DNA of 64,000 nucleotides. Origin: Fructobacillus apis (GTDB lineage Bacteria > Bacillota > Bacilli > Lactobacillales > Lactobacillaceae). Below are positions 50,636 to 60,203 of the stretch, piece after piece. A model generated the notes under the pieces. It ran no database searches and was not told where the DNA came from. It worked only from the letters and a program-made list of their open reading frames with translations. The DNA lies in assembly GCF_023893635.1 (NCBI RefSeq), contig NZ_JAMWYK010000005.1, positions 1-64,000 of the forward strand, written 5' to 3'. The first letter of the stretch is position 1. Each line of letters starts with the position of its first letter. The translations under genes were made by a program, and so were the position numbers.

Positions 50636-51346
50636 ATGTATAAGATTTTAGTCGTAGATGACGAAAAGCCTATTTCAGATATCATTAAATTCAACTTGGT
50701 AAAAGAAGGATACGAAGTTGTTACGGCAAGTGACGGTCAAGAAGCTTTGGACTTGTACAAGTCTGAAAATCCTGACTTGGTTTTGTTGGATCAAATGTTG
50801 CCTGAAATCGAAGGAATCGAAGTACTCCGCCAAATCCGTGCGAAGGATAAGACGCCGGTTATCATGGTAACGGCCAAGGATTCCGAAATCGACAAGGTTA
50901 TCGGACTTGAAATGGGTGCCGATGATTACATCACCAAGCCATTCTCAAACCGTGAATTGGTCGCTCGTGTTAAGGCCGACCTCCGTAACCGTCACACACC
51001 AGGATCAAACGATGACAACGCCGTTAACCAAGATGACATCCAATTGGGTAACTTGGTTATTCACACCAAGACTTACATGGTGACAAAGGACGGTGTTGAC
51101 GTTGAATTGACACACCGTGAATTTGAGTTGTTGGCGTACATGGCACAACACATCGGTCAAGTGATGAACCGTGAGAACTTGCTCCGTCAAGTTTGGGGTT
51201 ACGACTACTTCGGCGATGTTCGTGCAGTCGACGTTACGGTTCGCCGTTTGCGTGAAAAGATTGAAGACGTACCTTCTCACCCAGTTTGGTTGGGAACTCG
51301 TCGTGGAGTAGGATACTATCTCTCATCAGGAAAGCAAGCAAACTAA
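50636..51346 (+). CDS. walR: WalR (YycF) response regulator
   Basis: 236 residues from ATG 50636, preceded by GGAGTGTGGGGTT; an ATG 15 bases upstream overlaps that GGAG. The receiver domain has DD at 8-9, the phosphoacceptor Asp near residue 52 (VLLDQMLPE) and Lys near 101; an OmpR-type winged helix follows. Essential regulator of cell-wall hydrolases. First gene of walRK. Confidence 0.96.
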   Translation: MYKILVVDDEKPISDIIKFNLVKEGYEVVTASDGQEALDLYKSENPDLVLLDQMLPEIEGIEVLRQIRAKDKTPVIMVTAKDSEIDKVIGLEMGADDYITKPFSNRELVARVKADLRNRHTPGSNDDNAVNQDDIQLGNLVIHTKTYMVTKDGVDVELTHREFELLAYMAQHIGQVMNRENLLRQVWGYDYFGDVRAVDVTVRRLREKIEDVPSHPVWLGTRRGVGYYLSSGKQAN

Positions 51347-51388
51347 AATACAATTTAAGGAGGGCAAGGCAGTAGCCGATTTGCGAAT

Positions 51389-53235
51389 ATGAAATTTTTT
51401 GCCAGCATGCTACAATCAATTCGCTTCCGGATGTCACTGGTTTTTGTCCTCTTTTTTGTCGTCTTATTTGAATCGGTTGGGGTCTTCTTCGTTCACCAAA
51501 TTGAACACTCCGATTTAGTTTCATCTCAAGATAAGTTGACGATGCCCACCTATTTGCGTAATCAAATTGTTAATGGGATGGACAACCCGGAAGACAGTGA
51601 CGCACAAAAAGGAATGAAACGGGCGATTACTGACTTTGATGACCGGATGGTGGACAATGTTGTTGTCTATGACCAAGAAGGTAAAATCATCACCGATCAG
51701 CATGACCTGAAGAAAAAGGGGCCGGTCACTACACGCTTAGATACGAACACTAAAATGGCTTTGCGCGGTGACTTGGCATACCGAAAGGTGCGAACAAATG
51801 ACGGGGCCCAAGGACAAGAAGTTATTGTGACAAACGTCCTGAAGGGAAGCGACAACCAAACCGTTGGTGCCGTGGTGGTGTACGGAAATCTCCACCAGAT
51901 TTATTCCAACGCCCGGCGCATCATGTGGCTCTTCATTTTGGCGGGAGTCTTGACGGTCATCGCAGCCTTCTACTTAGCGGTGATTCTCTCAAGAACGGTC
52001 ACCCGACCAATCGAACAAATCTCTAAACAGACCGCTCGAATTACCGCTGGTGATTACGCCATGGTCAACAAAATTGGCGGTTCCAACGAAATCGCGCAGT
52101 TGGCCCAGTCTGTTAACGTGATGTCGCAAAAAATTGCGTCATCAACGGAAATGATTTCCAATGAAAAGAATCGACTCTATTCCGTTTTGCATCACATGAA
52201 TGATGGTGTCTTACTGACGGACGCACGTGGTCGATTAACAATCATTAACCAAGCGGCATCTAACTACCTCAAAATCAATGAGTACGAGACGCTTGGAAAG
52301 CCAGTCTTTGATATTTTGGATATGCCAGAATATCAAAACATTCGTGACTTAATTAAAACAAAAAGCCTTTCACGATGGACTTGGGGGATCGAATTATTGA
52401 AGTTCGAATTTCGATGATTAAGGATCCTTCCGGAATGATTAACGCCTTAATCCTGATTCTTCGGGATGTTACCATTCAGTTGAAGACGGAAGAAGAGCGA
52501 AAGGCCTTCGTTTCAAACGTCTCTCACGAATTGCGAACCCCTTTGACGACAGTGACTTCATACGTTGAAGCCTTGGTCGATGGCGCAAAAGAAAATCCTG
52601 AAGTGATGAATGACTTCCTTTCCGTGATTCAAAATGAAACGGGACGTATGTCTCGAATGGTTTCTGACCTTCTTGAACTGTCACGAATGGACCAAGGAAC
52701 AATGGAGGTTAAAACGGAGTTGGTTAACTTGAACTCCTTGATGAACTTCGTCTTGGACCGTTTTGACATGATTTTGTCGAATGACAACAACGAGCTGAAC
52801 ACGAAACCCCTCAAGATTGAGCGACAAATTCCAGAAGATGAATACTGGGTTGACGTTGACCACGATAAAATCATGCAGGTTTTGGATAACCTTTTGAACA
52901 ACGCCATGAAGTATTCGCCGGATGGGGGAACCATTACCGTTACACTCCAAAAGAATGGCGAAAACGTTCAAGTAGCGATTTCCGATCAAGGTCTTGGAAT
53001 CCCGAAGAAGGATCAGGCTCGGGTCTTTGATCGATTCTTCCGAGTGGATAAGTCACGTTCACGTGCCATGGGTGGTACGGGATTAGGATTAGCGATTTCC
53101 AAGGAAGTCATCGAGACATTTGGTGGTAAAATTTGGGTAGAGTCCAAGGAAGGTGTTGGTTCAACATTCAAATTAGAACTCGCCTTTGTCGACGATGAAT
53201 TACTTCAGTCTGGAAAGCGCTGGGATGACGATTAG
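51389..53235 (+). pseudogene. walK: WalK (YycG) sensor kinase, frameshifted at a G tract
   Basis: ORF 51389-52417 carries two membrane helices with an extracellular domain, HAMP (residues ~205-255) and PAS (~265-330); ORF 52375-53235 carries HisKA (FVSNVSHELRTPLT) and the ATPase (GTGLGLAIS). One extra G in the five-G tract 52383-52387 joins them into a 615-residue kinase of normal length (WGDRIIEVRIS at the join). WalK is normally essential, so a real null allele is unlikely. A base missing from the sequence or slippage at the tract fits better. yycH and yycI do not follow; htrA does. Confidence 0.88.
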
Positions 53236-53303
53236 CCTGCTTTCTTAATTTATAATTAATTAGGGTTCGCTAAACTGATAGCAGTAAAATTTGGAGATTT
53301 GAT

Positions 53304-54428
53304 ATGGAAAACAAGCTTACAAAGTTAATGTTAGCTGGTGCTTTTGCCGGTTTAATTGGTGGGTCTGCCGTTCTTGCAGGGCAAGAAATCTACCAGAACT
53401 ATCAAGTAACCCATACCAAAGTTGCACTGAAATCTTCGAAGACCGAAAAGTTATCTTCTTCTGACACCGCCCAAACGGCCTACAAAAAAGTAGCAAACGC
53501 GGTTGTTTCGGTCATTAACTTTAAGAGTGAAAACCAAGAAGCATCAGAAGGTTCGGGTGTTGTATACAAGAAGGCGGACGGATCGGCTTTCATTGTGACG
53601 AATAACCACGTCATCGATGGTGCGAAGAAAATTCAAATCATTACACACGGTAATCAAACACTGGTGGCTGAATTAGTTGGAAAAGACGCCTTAACGGATT
53701 TGGCCGTTTTGAAGGTATCGGACACGAATGATCTTTCAGCAGCTGCTTTCGGCGACTCCGAGGTGATTTCGGTTGGTGAAAAGGTATTGGCCATTGGGTC
53801 GCCGCTCGGGTCTCAGTATGCTTCTTCCGTAACGGAAGGGATTGTATCTGCCACGAAACGTTTGGTGAACTCGGATACTAAGTCTAGCCAGAACTACGGT
53901 GGGTCAACGGTTATCCAAACGGATGCAGCCATCAACCCTGGAAACTCTGGTGGTGCGTTGATTAACCTGGCTGGACAGGTCGTGGGAATCAACTCCATGA
54001 AGCTGTCGAGCTCGAACTCCGGTTCCGCTGTTGAAGGGATTGGTTTTGCCATCCCATCAAACCAAGTGGTCGACATCGTTAACAAACTAGTGAAGTATGG
54101 AAGTGTGACGCGTCCGGCTCTTGGGATCTCGATGATTAATCTTTCCCAGGTTCCAGCAGATGAACAGAAGGATACGCTGAAATTGCCAACGGACCTCGCG
54201 GGTGGTGTTGTTGTTTACCAAGTAAACGATGGTTCACCAGCAGATAAGGCAAAGCTTCAAAAGTATGACTTAATCGTTGCCTTGGATGGCGACAAAGTGT
54301 CATCACAAGCTGACTTGCGTGAAAAGCTATACACCCACAAGGTCGGTGATAAGATTAAGCTGACCTACTATCGTGGTACGGACAAGAAGACGGTCACGGT
54401 AAAGTTGAACCAGTCTTTGCAATCGTAA
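53304..54428 (+). CDS. htrA: HtrA/DegP-type serine protease
   Basis: 374 residues: N-terminal membrane anchor (residues 5-27), trypsin-like domain with His (NNHVID near residue 99), Asp (LTDLAVL near residue 133) and Ser (GNSGGAL near residue 215), then one PDZ domain (residues 275-370). It degrades misfolded exported proteins at the membrane surface. It follows walK directly, as in many Firmicutes. Confidence 0.95.
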   Translation: MENKLTKLMLAGAFAGLIGGSAVLAGQEIYQNYQVTHTKVALKSSKTEKLSSSDTAQTAYKKVANAVVSVINFKSENQEASEGSGVVYKKADGSAFIVTNNHVIDGAKKIQIITHGNQTLVAELVGKDALTDLAVLKVSDTNDLSAAAFGDSEVISVGEKVLAIGSPLGSQYASSVTEGIVSATKRLVNSDTKSSQNYGGSTVIQTDAAINPGNSGGALINLAGQVVGINSMKLSSSNSGSAVEGIGFAIPSNQVVDIVNKLVKYGSVTRPALGISMINLSQVPADEQKDTLKLPTDLAGGVVVYQVNDGSPADKAKLQKYDLIVALDGDKVSSQADLREKLYTHKVGDKIKLTYYRGTDKKTVTVKLNQSLQS

Positions 54429-54451
54429 CCAAAGTGAAAAATAACTTGCTA

Positions 54452-54486
54452 AAGAGCACCAACTAAGCGTTGGTGCTCTTTTTATT
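54452..54486 (+). terminator. htrA terminator
   Basis: AAAGAGCACCAAC/GTTGGTGCTCTTT stem with a TAAGC loop. Confidence 0.92.
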
Positions 54487-54567
54487 TGCCAAATTATAAA
54501 TGTCAAGACTGCTTTCTTTTTGTTTCCTTTGCTATACTAAAGAAAGCGAGTTTTAGGAGATAAATAG

Positions 54568-55209
54568 ATGATTGTATTGGCAGGAACCATTGGTGCCGGA
54601 AAAACAAGTTTGACCGATATTTTAGCGGAACATTTAGGTGGAAAAGCATACTATGAAAGTGTGGATAACAACCCAATCCTGCCGCTCTTTTACCAAGATC
54701 CCAAGAAGTATGCTTTCTTACTGCAGGTATATTTCTTGAACACACGTCTTGAACAAATTATGGAAGCGCAAAAAGAAGAACGTGCCATCTTAGACCGTTC
54801 GATCTTCGAAGATGCTTTGCTCTTTCAGTTGAACGCTGATTTGGGACGTGCAACACAAACGGAAGTTGAAATCTACAAAGACCTTGTTAACAACGTCTTA
54901 GAGGAAGTTGATGAAGAACATCAGCTCAAGACACCGGACCTTTTGATTCACGTCCGTGTGTCCCTTGAGACGATGCTGAAGCGTATTCAAAAGCGCGGCC
55001 GTCCATTCGAACAGGTTGAACAAGACCCTGATTTGTTCCAGTACTACAAGGACTTAAACGAGCGTTACGAAGCTTGGTTTGATGAATACGATCGCTCACC
55101 AAAGTTGCTCATCAACGGGGATGAATTGAACTTTGTTGAAGATCCGGAGGCCAAGGAAAAAGTTTTGCAAATGATTGACGACAAGCTTGCCGAAGTGAAG
55201 GCTGGTTAA
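54568..55209 (+). CDS. Deoxynucleoside kinase
   Basis: 213 residues. P-loop GTIGAGKT at residues 6-13, the DRS motif near residue 76 (AILDRSIFED) and the LID region KRGRPFE near residue 145. It phosphorylates deoxyadenosine, deoxyguanosine or deoxycytidine for nucleotide salvage, a common function in lactobacilli. Specificity is not clear, and only one kinase is present here rather than the known pair. Ribosome binding site TTAGGAGAT; -10 TATACT upstream. Confidence 0.9.
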   Translation: MIVLAGTIGAGKTSLTDILAEHLGGKAYYESVDNNPILPLFYQDPKKYAFLLQVYFLNTRLEQIMEAQKEERAILDRSIFEDALLFQLNADLGRATQTEVEIYKDLVNNVLEEVDEEHQLKTPDLLIHVRVSLETMLKRIQKRGRPFEQVEQDPDLFQYYKDLNERYEAWFDEYDRSPKLLINGDELNFVEDPEAKEKVLQMIDDKLAEVKAG

Positions 55210-55215
55210 TCTGTC

Positions 55216-55256
55216 GTGAAAGGCACGAGCATGCGATTGCTGCGTGCCTTTTTTCT
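55216..55256 (+). terminator. Terminator after the deoxynucleoside kinase gene
   Basis: AAAGGCACG/CGTGCCTTT stem with a long loop and T6. Confidence 0.85.
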
Positions 55257-55306
55257 TTCCTTTAAAATTAATCTTATAAATTCTGAAAGAATTACAAAAA
55301 AGTTAA

Positions 55307-55320
55307 TGAAACCGCTTTCA
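55307..55320 (+). promoter_or_regulatory. cre site upstream of scrK
   Basis: TGAAACCGCTTTCA matches the CcpA consensus TGWAANCGNTNWCA at every position. A -35-like TTGTTC lies at 55332-55337. Confidence 0.75.
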
Positions 55321-55386
55321 TTTTAAAGAGAGTTGTTCTAGAATGAAAGTGTACAAAAGATATGGATGTGTATAAAGGAGTTTGTT

Positions 55387-55401
55387 ATGGGGGTTTTGTA
55401 A
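55387..55401 (+). CDS. Possible four-codon leader ORF (MGVL)
   Basis: AAAGGAG precedes ATG GGG GTT TTG TAA. The ribosome binding site is better than that of scrK itself. Directly after the stop, CGTTCATTAA (55403-55412) pairs perfectly with TTAATGAACG (55442-55451). Ribosome occupancy here could influence the hairpin. Speculative. Confidence 0.35.
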   Translation: MGVL

Positions 55402-55489
55402 ACGTTCATTAACGGCATGCATTTCGTCAGGAAAGCTGTTCTTAATGAACGGGAAGTGGAACTGGAACTTGTGAGTAAAGAGGTTTGCT

Positions 55490-56383
55490 ATGCTATTAGG
55501 TAGTGTTGAAGCCGGTGGCACAAAGTTTGTTTGTGCCGTTGGTGATGAAAATTATCGTGTTATTGAAACAGTTGCCTTTAAAACGACAACACCAGAAGAA
55601 ACTTTAGGTCAGACCGTTGCTTTCTTCAAGCGCTTTAAGGATTTGAAGGCCATCGGCATTGGTTCCTTTGGACCGATTGAAGTTCGCAAGAGCGCGCCAG
55701 AATATGGCTGCATTACGAAAACACCAAAAAAGCACTGGGCGCACGTTAATTTTGTCGAGTACATTAAGAGTCACATCAACGTGCCCATCTATTGGACGAC
55801 GGATGTTAACGGATCGGCCTACGGAGAATACATCTTATCAAAACAGGAAAACGAGAAGCTTGAATCAATCGTTTACTTCACGGTTGGAACGGGTGTAGGA
55901 GCCGGCACCATCATTGATGGTAAGTTTCTTGGTTCCTTAGGACACGCGGAAGCGGGCCACATTCGAGTAAAAAGGCATCCTAAAGACATGAGCTTTTCGG
56001 GTATCTGTCCTTATCATGAGGACTGTTTGGAAGGGCTTGTGTCGGGTCCGACTTTTGAAGCCCGATTAGGAAAGAGCGGAAGGGAAGTGCCATTTACGAA
56101 TCCGGTGTGGGGCTACATGGCCTACTACATTGCCCAGGCCGTTTTGGACTACACGTTAACGATTCGTCCAAACCAAATTGTCTTTGGTGGTGGGGTCATC
56201 TCCGAGACGTTCTTGGATATGATTCGAAAAGAATTCGCCGACTTGTTAAACGACTATGTCGACGTTCCGGATTTGAAGGAATACCTCCGAATGCCACGGG
56301 CGGAAGATAATGGTTCTGCAACGATTGGTGACTTTGCTTTAGCCACAAAAGCTTTGGAAAACGAAGCCGTTGAAAAGTTATAA
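55490..56383 (+). CDS. scrK: Fructokinase, ROK family
   Basis: 297 residues. ATP-binding GSVEAGGTKF at residues 4-13; a Zn site formed by the HPKDMSFSGICPYHEDC segment near residue 162; GGG near residue 228. It phosphorylates fructose to fructose-6-P, which the next gene's product converts to glucose-6-P. 34 nt separate the two genes, so they form an operon. A perfect cre site and a structured leader precede it. The ribosome binding site (AAAGAGGT) is modest. Confidence 0.93.
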   Translation: MLLGSVEAGGTKFVCAVGDENYRVIETVAFKTTTPEETLGQTVAFFKRFKDLKAIGIGSFGPIEVRKSAPEYGCITKTPKKHWAHVNFVEYIKSHINVPIYWTTDVNGSAYGEYILSKQENEKLESIVYFTVGTGVGAGTIIDGKFLGSLGHAEAGHIRVKRHPKDMSFSGICPYHEDCLEGLVSGPTFEARLGKSGREVPFTNPVWGYMAYYIAQAVLDYTLTIRPNQIVFGGGVISETFLDMIRKEFADLLNDYVDVPDLKEYLRMPRAEDNGSATIGDFALATKALENEAVEKL

Positions 56384-56417
56384 TAAGAATAGATAGAAAC
56401 TCAAAGAAGGTAAAAGA

Positions 56418-57770
56418 ATGGCACACATTAAGTTTGAGACGAAAGACATCGCACAATTTGTCGCTGACCATGAATTGGATGAAATGCAACCGCTCGTCAC
56501 GATGGCGGATCAAGAACTCCGCAACGGAACGGGCGCTGGTGCTGACTACACGGACTGGGTTGATTGGCCAGAAAGCTACGATAAGCAAGAATTTAACCGC
56601 ATTAAGCAGGCCGCAAAGAAGATTCAGTCGGATTCCAAGGTTTTGATTGTCATCGGAATCGGTGGTTCTTACCTCGGTGCGAAGATGGCGATTGACTTCT
56701 TGCACCCAATGTTTGCAAACGAATTGCCAGAATCAGACCGTAAGGGCGTAAAAATTTACTATGCAGGAAACTCGACGTCTGCTTCTTATTTGAACGACTT
56801 GGTTCGTGTCTTAGGGGACCAGGACTTCTCAGTGAACGTGATTTCCAAGTCCGGAACGACGACAGAACCATCCATGGCCTTCCGTGTCTTCAAGCAACTG
56901 CTTGAAAAGAAGTACGGTGCTGAAGAAGCCAAGAAGCGAATTTACGCGACAACGGATGCCAACAAGGGGGCTTTGCACGGCGAAGCCGAGTTGGAAAACT
57001 ATGAAACCTTTACGATTCCGGACGGAATTGGTGGTCGTTTCTCCGTCTTGACTGCCGTTGGGCTTTTGCCAATCGCCGCATCAGGTGCTGACATCGACGC
57101 TTTGATGCAAGGAGCGGCTGACGCCAAGAACGAATACACGGAAAAGGATTTACGCAAGAACGACGCTTATAAGTATGCGGCAGTTCGTCGCATCTTGTAC
57201 GACAAGGGTTACACGACCGAGTTGTTGACCAACTGGGAACCTACCATGCAGTACTTGTCTGAATGGTGGAAGCAGTTGATGGGTGAATCTGAAGGAAAGA
57301 ACCAAAAGGGAATCTACCCATCATCTGCCAACTACTCAACGGACTTGCACTCCCTTGGCCAATACATCCAAGAAGGTCGTCGCGACCTCTTTGAAACGGT
57401 TGTTAAGTTGGACAGTCCAGTTTCAAACTTGGACTTGCCAGTTGAAGAAGAAAACAACGATGGCCTTCGCTACTTGGAAGGAAAGACGATTGACGACGTC
57501 AATACGAAGGCCTTCCAGGGAGTTGTGATGGCCCACGTTGACGGTGGTGTGCCAAACTTGGCCGTCCACTTGCCAAAGCAAGACGCTTACACGTTGGGTT
57601 ACATGATCTACTTCTTCGAAATGGCAGTCGGCATTTCCGGCTACCTCTTTGGTATCAACCCATTCAACCAACCAGGTGTTGAAGCCTATAAAACGGCCAT
57701 GTTTGCCTTGCTCGGTAAGCCCGGCTATGAAGAACAAAGCAAGATTTATCAAGAACGTTTGTCAAAATAA
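56418..57770 (+). CDS. pgi: Glucose-6-phosphate isomerase
   Basis: 450 residues. [14 protein letters not shown] near residue 80, SKSGTTTEP near residue 145 and the catalytic region near residue 290 (SEGKNQKG) are present. It interconverts fructose-6-P and glucose-6-P. In a phosphoketolase fermenter this feeds fructose carbon into zwf. Operon with scrK. Confidence 0.97.
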   Translation: MAHIKFETKDIAQFVADHELDEMQPLVTMADQELRNGTGAGADYTDWVDWPESYDKQEFNRIKQAAKKIQSDSKVLIVIGIGGSYLGAKMAIDFLHPMFANELPESDRKGVKIYYAGNSTSASYLNDLVRVLGDQDFSVNVISKSGTTTEPSMAFRVFKQLLEKKYGAEEAKKRIYATTDANKGALHGEAELENYETFTIPDGIGGRFSVLTAVGLLPIAASGADIDALMQGAADAKNEYTEKDLRKNDAYKYAAVRRILYDKGYTTELLTNWEPTMQYLSEWWKQLMGESEGKNQKGIYPSSANYSTDLHSLGQYIQEGRRDLFETVVKLDSPVSNLDLPVEEENNDGLRYLEGKTIDDVNTKAFQGVVMAHVDGGVPNLAVHLPKQDAYTLGYMIYFFEMAVGISGYLFGINPFNQPGVEAYKTAMFALLGKPGYEEQSKIYQERLSK

Positions 57771-57776
57771 GCACGA

Positions 57777-57808
57777 AAAAAAGCCCAAAGTGATTTGGGC
57801 TTTTTTAT
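57777..57808. terminator. Bidirectional terminator after pgi
   Basis: AAAGCCCAAA/TTTGGGCTTT stem with a GTGA loop and T6. Confidence 0.92.
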
Positions 57809-57823
57809 TTGCTTTGAAATGCC

Positions 57824-58780
57824 TTAGGCCAAAACCTTTTTCATCATGTTTTGGAAGTCAGAAACAAATCGGTCTTGGTCAACCAAGATGGCCGCTTGTG
57901 AGTGACAAGGGTCCAACAGTTGGTCTGTGTCACCGATTGTACGGCCGTAGTCGCCAGTTTCTTTGTCGGTTGTGACCTTCATGTTCAATGGCATGGTATC
58001 AACATAGTCGGGCTGAACGGCAACAGCGACAGCAAGCGGATCGTGCAATGCGGCTCCCCGTTTGTCGATGTCTAGGTTATAATAGGCATCGATGTAGTAG
58101 TCCATGATATCTGCATAAAGCTTTGCCTTTGTTGTGCCGATTGCACGCCATTCGGCCGTGTGCTTCTTCGTCAGCAAAGTACGCAACGTGACATCCAAAC
58201 CAACCATCGTTAACTTGTCTTGTTGGTGGAAGACGATGTCGGCGGCTTCTGGATCTTGGTTAATGTTTGCTTCCGTAAACGGCGTTACGTTTCCAGGAAC
58301 CGTCAACGCCCCACCCATCAACGTCGTTTGACCAATGAGTTGTCCAATTTCAGGATCTTTTTCAAGGGCCAGTGCTAAGTTAGTTAACGGACCGGTTGGC
58401 AAGTAAACGAGCTGATCTTTGTATTCGTGAGCGGCTTCAATCAAGAAGTCGACACCGGATTGTTCGGAAATGGTACGCTTTGACTTAGGGACCAGCACAT
58501 CACCAACACCGTTTTGGCCGTGAATGGTCTTTGATACTTCCATAACAGTGAAGTCATCGGTTGTCGTTGAGTGGGTTGCTCCGTAGAAAACAGGCACGTC
58601 GTTTTGACCGAGTAAGTCGAGCAAATCGAGTGAGTTTTGTGCAGTTACGGAAGTTAAGTTGTTTCCATAAGAAGCAATAATTCCGATTAAATCGATATCT
58701 TCGTGTCCTACCGCGTAGGCGAGGGCCAAGGCGTCGTCGACACCAGTATCGAGGTCAAGAATCATTTTTACTTTCGGCAT
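57824..58780 (-). CDS. Inosine-uridine preferring nucleoside hydrolase
   Basis: 318 residues. The Ca-binding Asp cluster DLDTGVDDALAL is at residues 9-20, and the later LPTGPLTNLALAL and LHDPLAV motifs are in place. It splits ribonucleosides to base and ribose, which RbsK can use. AAAGGAC precedes the ATG weakly. Exact base preference is unknown. Confidence 0.92.
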   Translation of the reverse strand: MPKVKMILDLDTGVDDALALAYAVGHEDIDLIGIIASYGNNLTSVTAQNSLDLLDLLGQNDVPVFYGATHSTTTDDFTVMEVSKTIHGQNGVGDVLVPKSKRTISEQSGVDFLIEAAHEYKDQLVYLPTGPLTNLALALEKDPEIGQLIGQTTLMGGALTVPGNVTPFTEANINQDPEAADIVFHQQDKLTMVGLDVTLRTLLTKKHTAEWRAIGTTKAKLYADIMDYYIDAYYNLDIDKRGAALHDPLAVAVAVQPDYVDTMPLNMKVTTDKETGDYGRTIGDTDQLLDPCHSQAAILVDQDRFVSDFQNMMKKVLA

Positions 58781-58884
58781 GGGGAAAAGTCCTTTCTTTA
58801 ATAAGGTTATTATAGCAAATTAACAGTGAATATAGGCGAAAAATAGCAAGATATTCAATAAAATACGAACGAAGAGGTTATTGC

Positions 58885-59880
58885 ATGACTAAAACGTACG
58901 ACATCTTAATTATTGGGGCTGGGCCTGTCGGGCTGTTTGCCGGCTATTACGCCTCGCTAAGAAACGTCAACGTCGCTGTTTTGGAAGCCTTACCCGAAAT
59001 TGGGGGACAGGTGACGACGCTTTATCCCGATAAGAAAATTTGGGACGTGCCTGCTATGGCGGGGATGACGGGACGTGAGTTGATTGAGCGCTTGGAAGCA
59101 CAGGCCAAACGTTTTGATCTGCCGGTCTTAACGAACCATAAGGTGACGAACCTCAAAAAAGTCGACGAGGAATTCGTCTTAGAGGTGAATGGCGAACAGG
59201 AAATGCGTTCGAAAGCGGTTATCCTGGCCAGCGGAAAGGGAGCCTTTAGCCCACGCCGCCTGCAGGTTGAAAACGAAGAAGAGCTCCTTGGTCAAGGTTT
59301 GTCCTACTTCGCTCCAAATTTGAATTCCTATGAGGGGCACACGGTTGCCGTCTTGGGTGGGGGTGATTCCGCCGTCGATTTGGCCAATGAAATTGAAAAG
59401 CGTGCGAACAAAACTTATTTGATTCACCGACGTGATGCTTTCCGAGCCTTGGAACAGTCTGTTTTGGAACTGGACCGAAGCGGTGTGGAAAAGAAGACGC
59501 CCTACAAGGTACTATCCACAACAAAGGACGCAGACGGTCGATTGAAAGTTAACCTGTCCTTCGCAAAAGAAAACGAGGTTCAAGAAAGTATCCTCGTGGA
59601 TGATTTGCTGGTGCAGTATGGCTTTAAAACGGACGGTCAAGCTGAACGCGACTGGGCTGTTGATGTCGATTGGGATAAGGCCGGCTTAGTGGTGGAAGAC
59701 CAGATGAAGACCAAAGAAGAGGGGCTGTATGCCATTGGTGACTTGTCCTCCTATGAAGGGCACGCTGATTTGATTGCTACAGGATTTGGTCAGGGGCCGG
59801 CAGCGGTGAACGCAGCCATTGCCTCCTTTGACCCGAACCATGCAGGACCAGGTCACTCGTCATCATTGAATATTGACTAA
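58885..59880 (+). CDS. Ferredoxin/flavodoxin-NADP+ reductase, YumC/TrxB-like
   Basis: 331 residues. FAD-binding GAGPVGLFAGYYA near residue 11, NADPH-binding GGGDSAVDLA near residue 156 and a C-terminal GDLSSYEGHADLIATG. It lacks the CxxC of thioredoxin reductase, which places it in the YumC-type ferredoxin reductase group. Electron partner unknown. Confidence 0.92.
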   Translation: MTKTYDILIIGAGPVGLFAGYYASLRNVNVAVLEALPEIGGQVTTLYPDKKIWDVPAMAGMTGRELIERLEAQAKRFDLPVLTNHKVTNLKKVDEEFVLEVNGEQEMRSKAVILASGKGAFSPRRLQVENEEELLGQGLSYFAPNLNSYEGHTVAVLGGGDSAVDLANEIEKRANKTYLIHRRDAFRALEQSVLELDRSGVEKKTPYKVLSTTKDADGRLKVNLSFAKENEVQESILVDDLLVQYGFKTDGQAERDWAVDVDWDKAGLVVEDQMKTKEEGLYAIGDLSSYEGHADLIATGFGQGPAAVNAAIASFDPNHAGPGHSSSLNID

Positions 59881-59904
59881 TGAAAAGCCGGAAGGCTTTT
59901 TTTA
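59881..59904 (+). terminator. Terminator after the flavoprotein gene
   Basis: AAAGCC/GGCTTT with a GGAA loop and T7. Confidence 0.75.
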
Positions 59905-60203
59905 TTTGATTTAGGTGAGGCGCGGTCGTTGGGACGGTGATTTGTCATCTCTTTTTCCTCCATGTTCTACCGTCAGTATGCGGGTCGGGTTTGACTTTGA
60001 AAAGGAAAAGGAAAGGCTTTGTCCTAAGTCGTCATTTATGTGTCTTAAACGACATATATTTGAAATTATTTCTGTATTTATAAAGATGGTTAAGAAAAGT
60101 TTAAAAAATACGGAATTCCAAGGTGGAAGGCTTTTTTAGAGATGAATTCTGCTATGCTATTGAAGAGAAGTAATGCAGTCTAACATGAAATGGAGGTTTC
60201 ATT
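59905..60203. other. Intergenic region before the LysM hydrolase gene
   Basis: No gene seen. CGGGTCGGGTTTGACTTTGA at 59981-60000 is a reverse-strand copy of the recurrent GTCAAACCCGAC motif. GACGGT/ACCGTC (59935/59969) could form a long stem. A -10-like TATGCT lies near 60152. ATGGAGGTTTCATT supplies the ribosome binding site. Confidence 0.5.
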
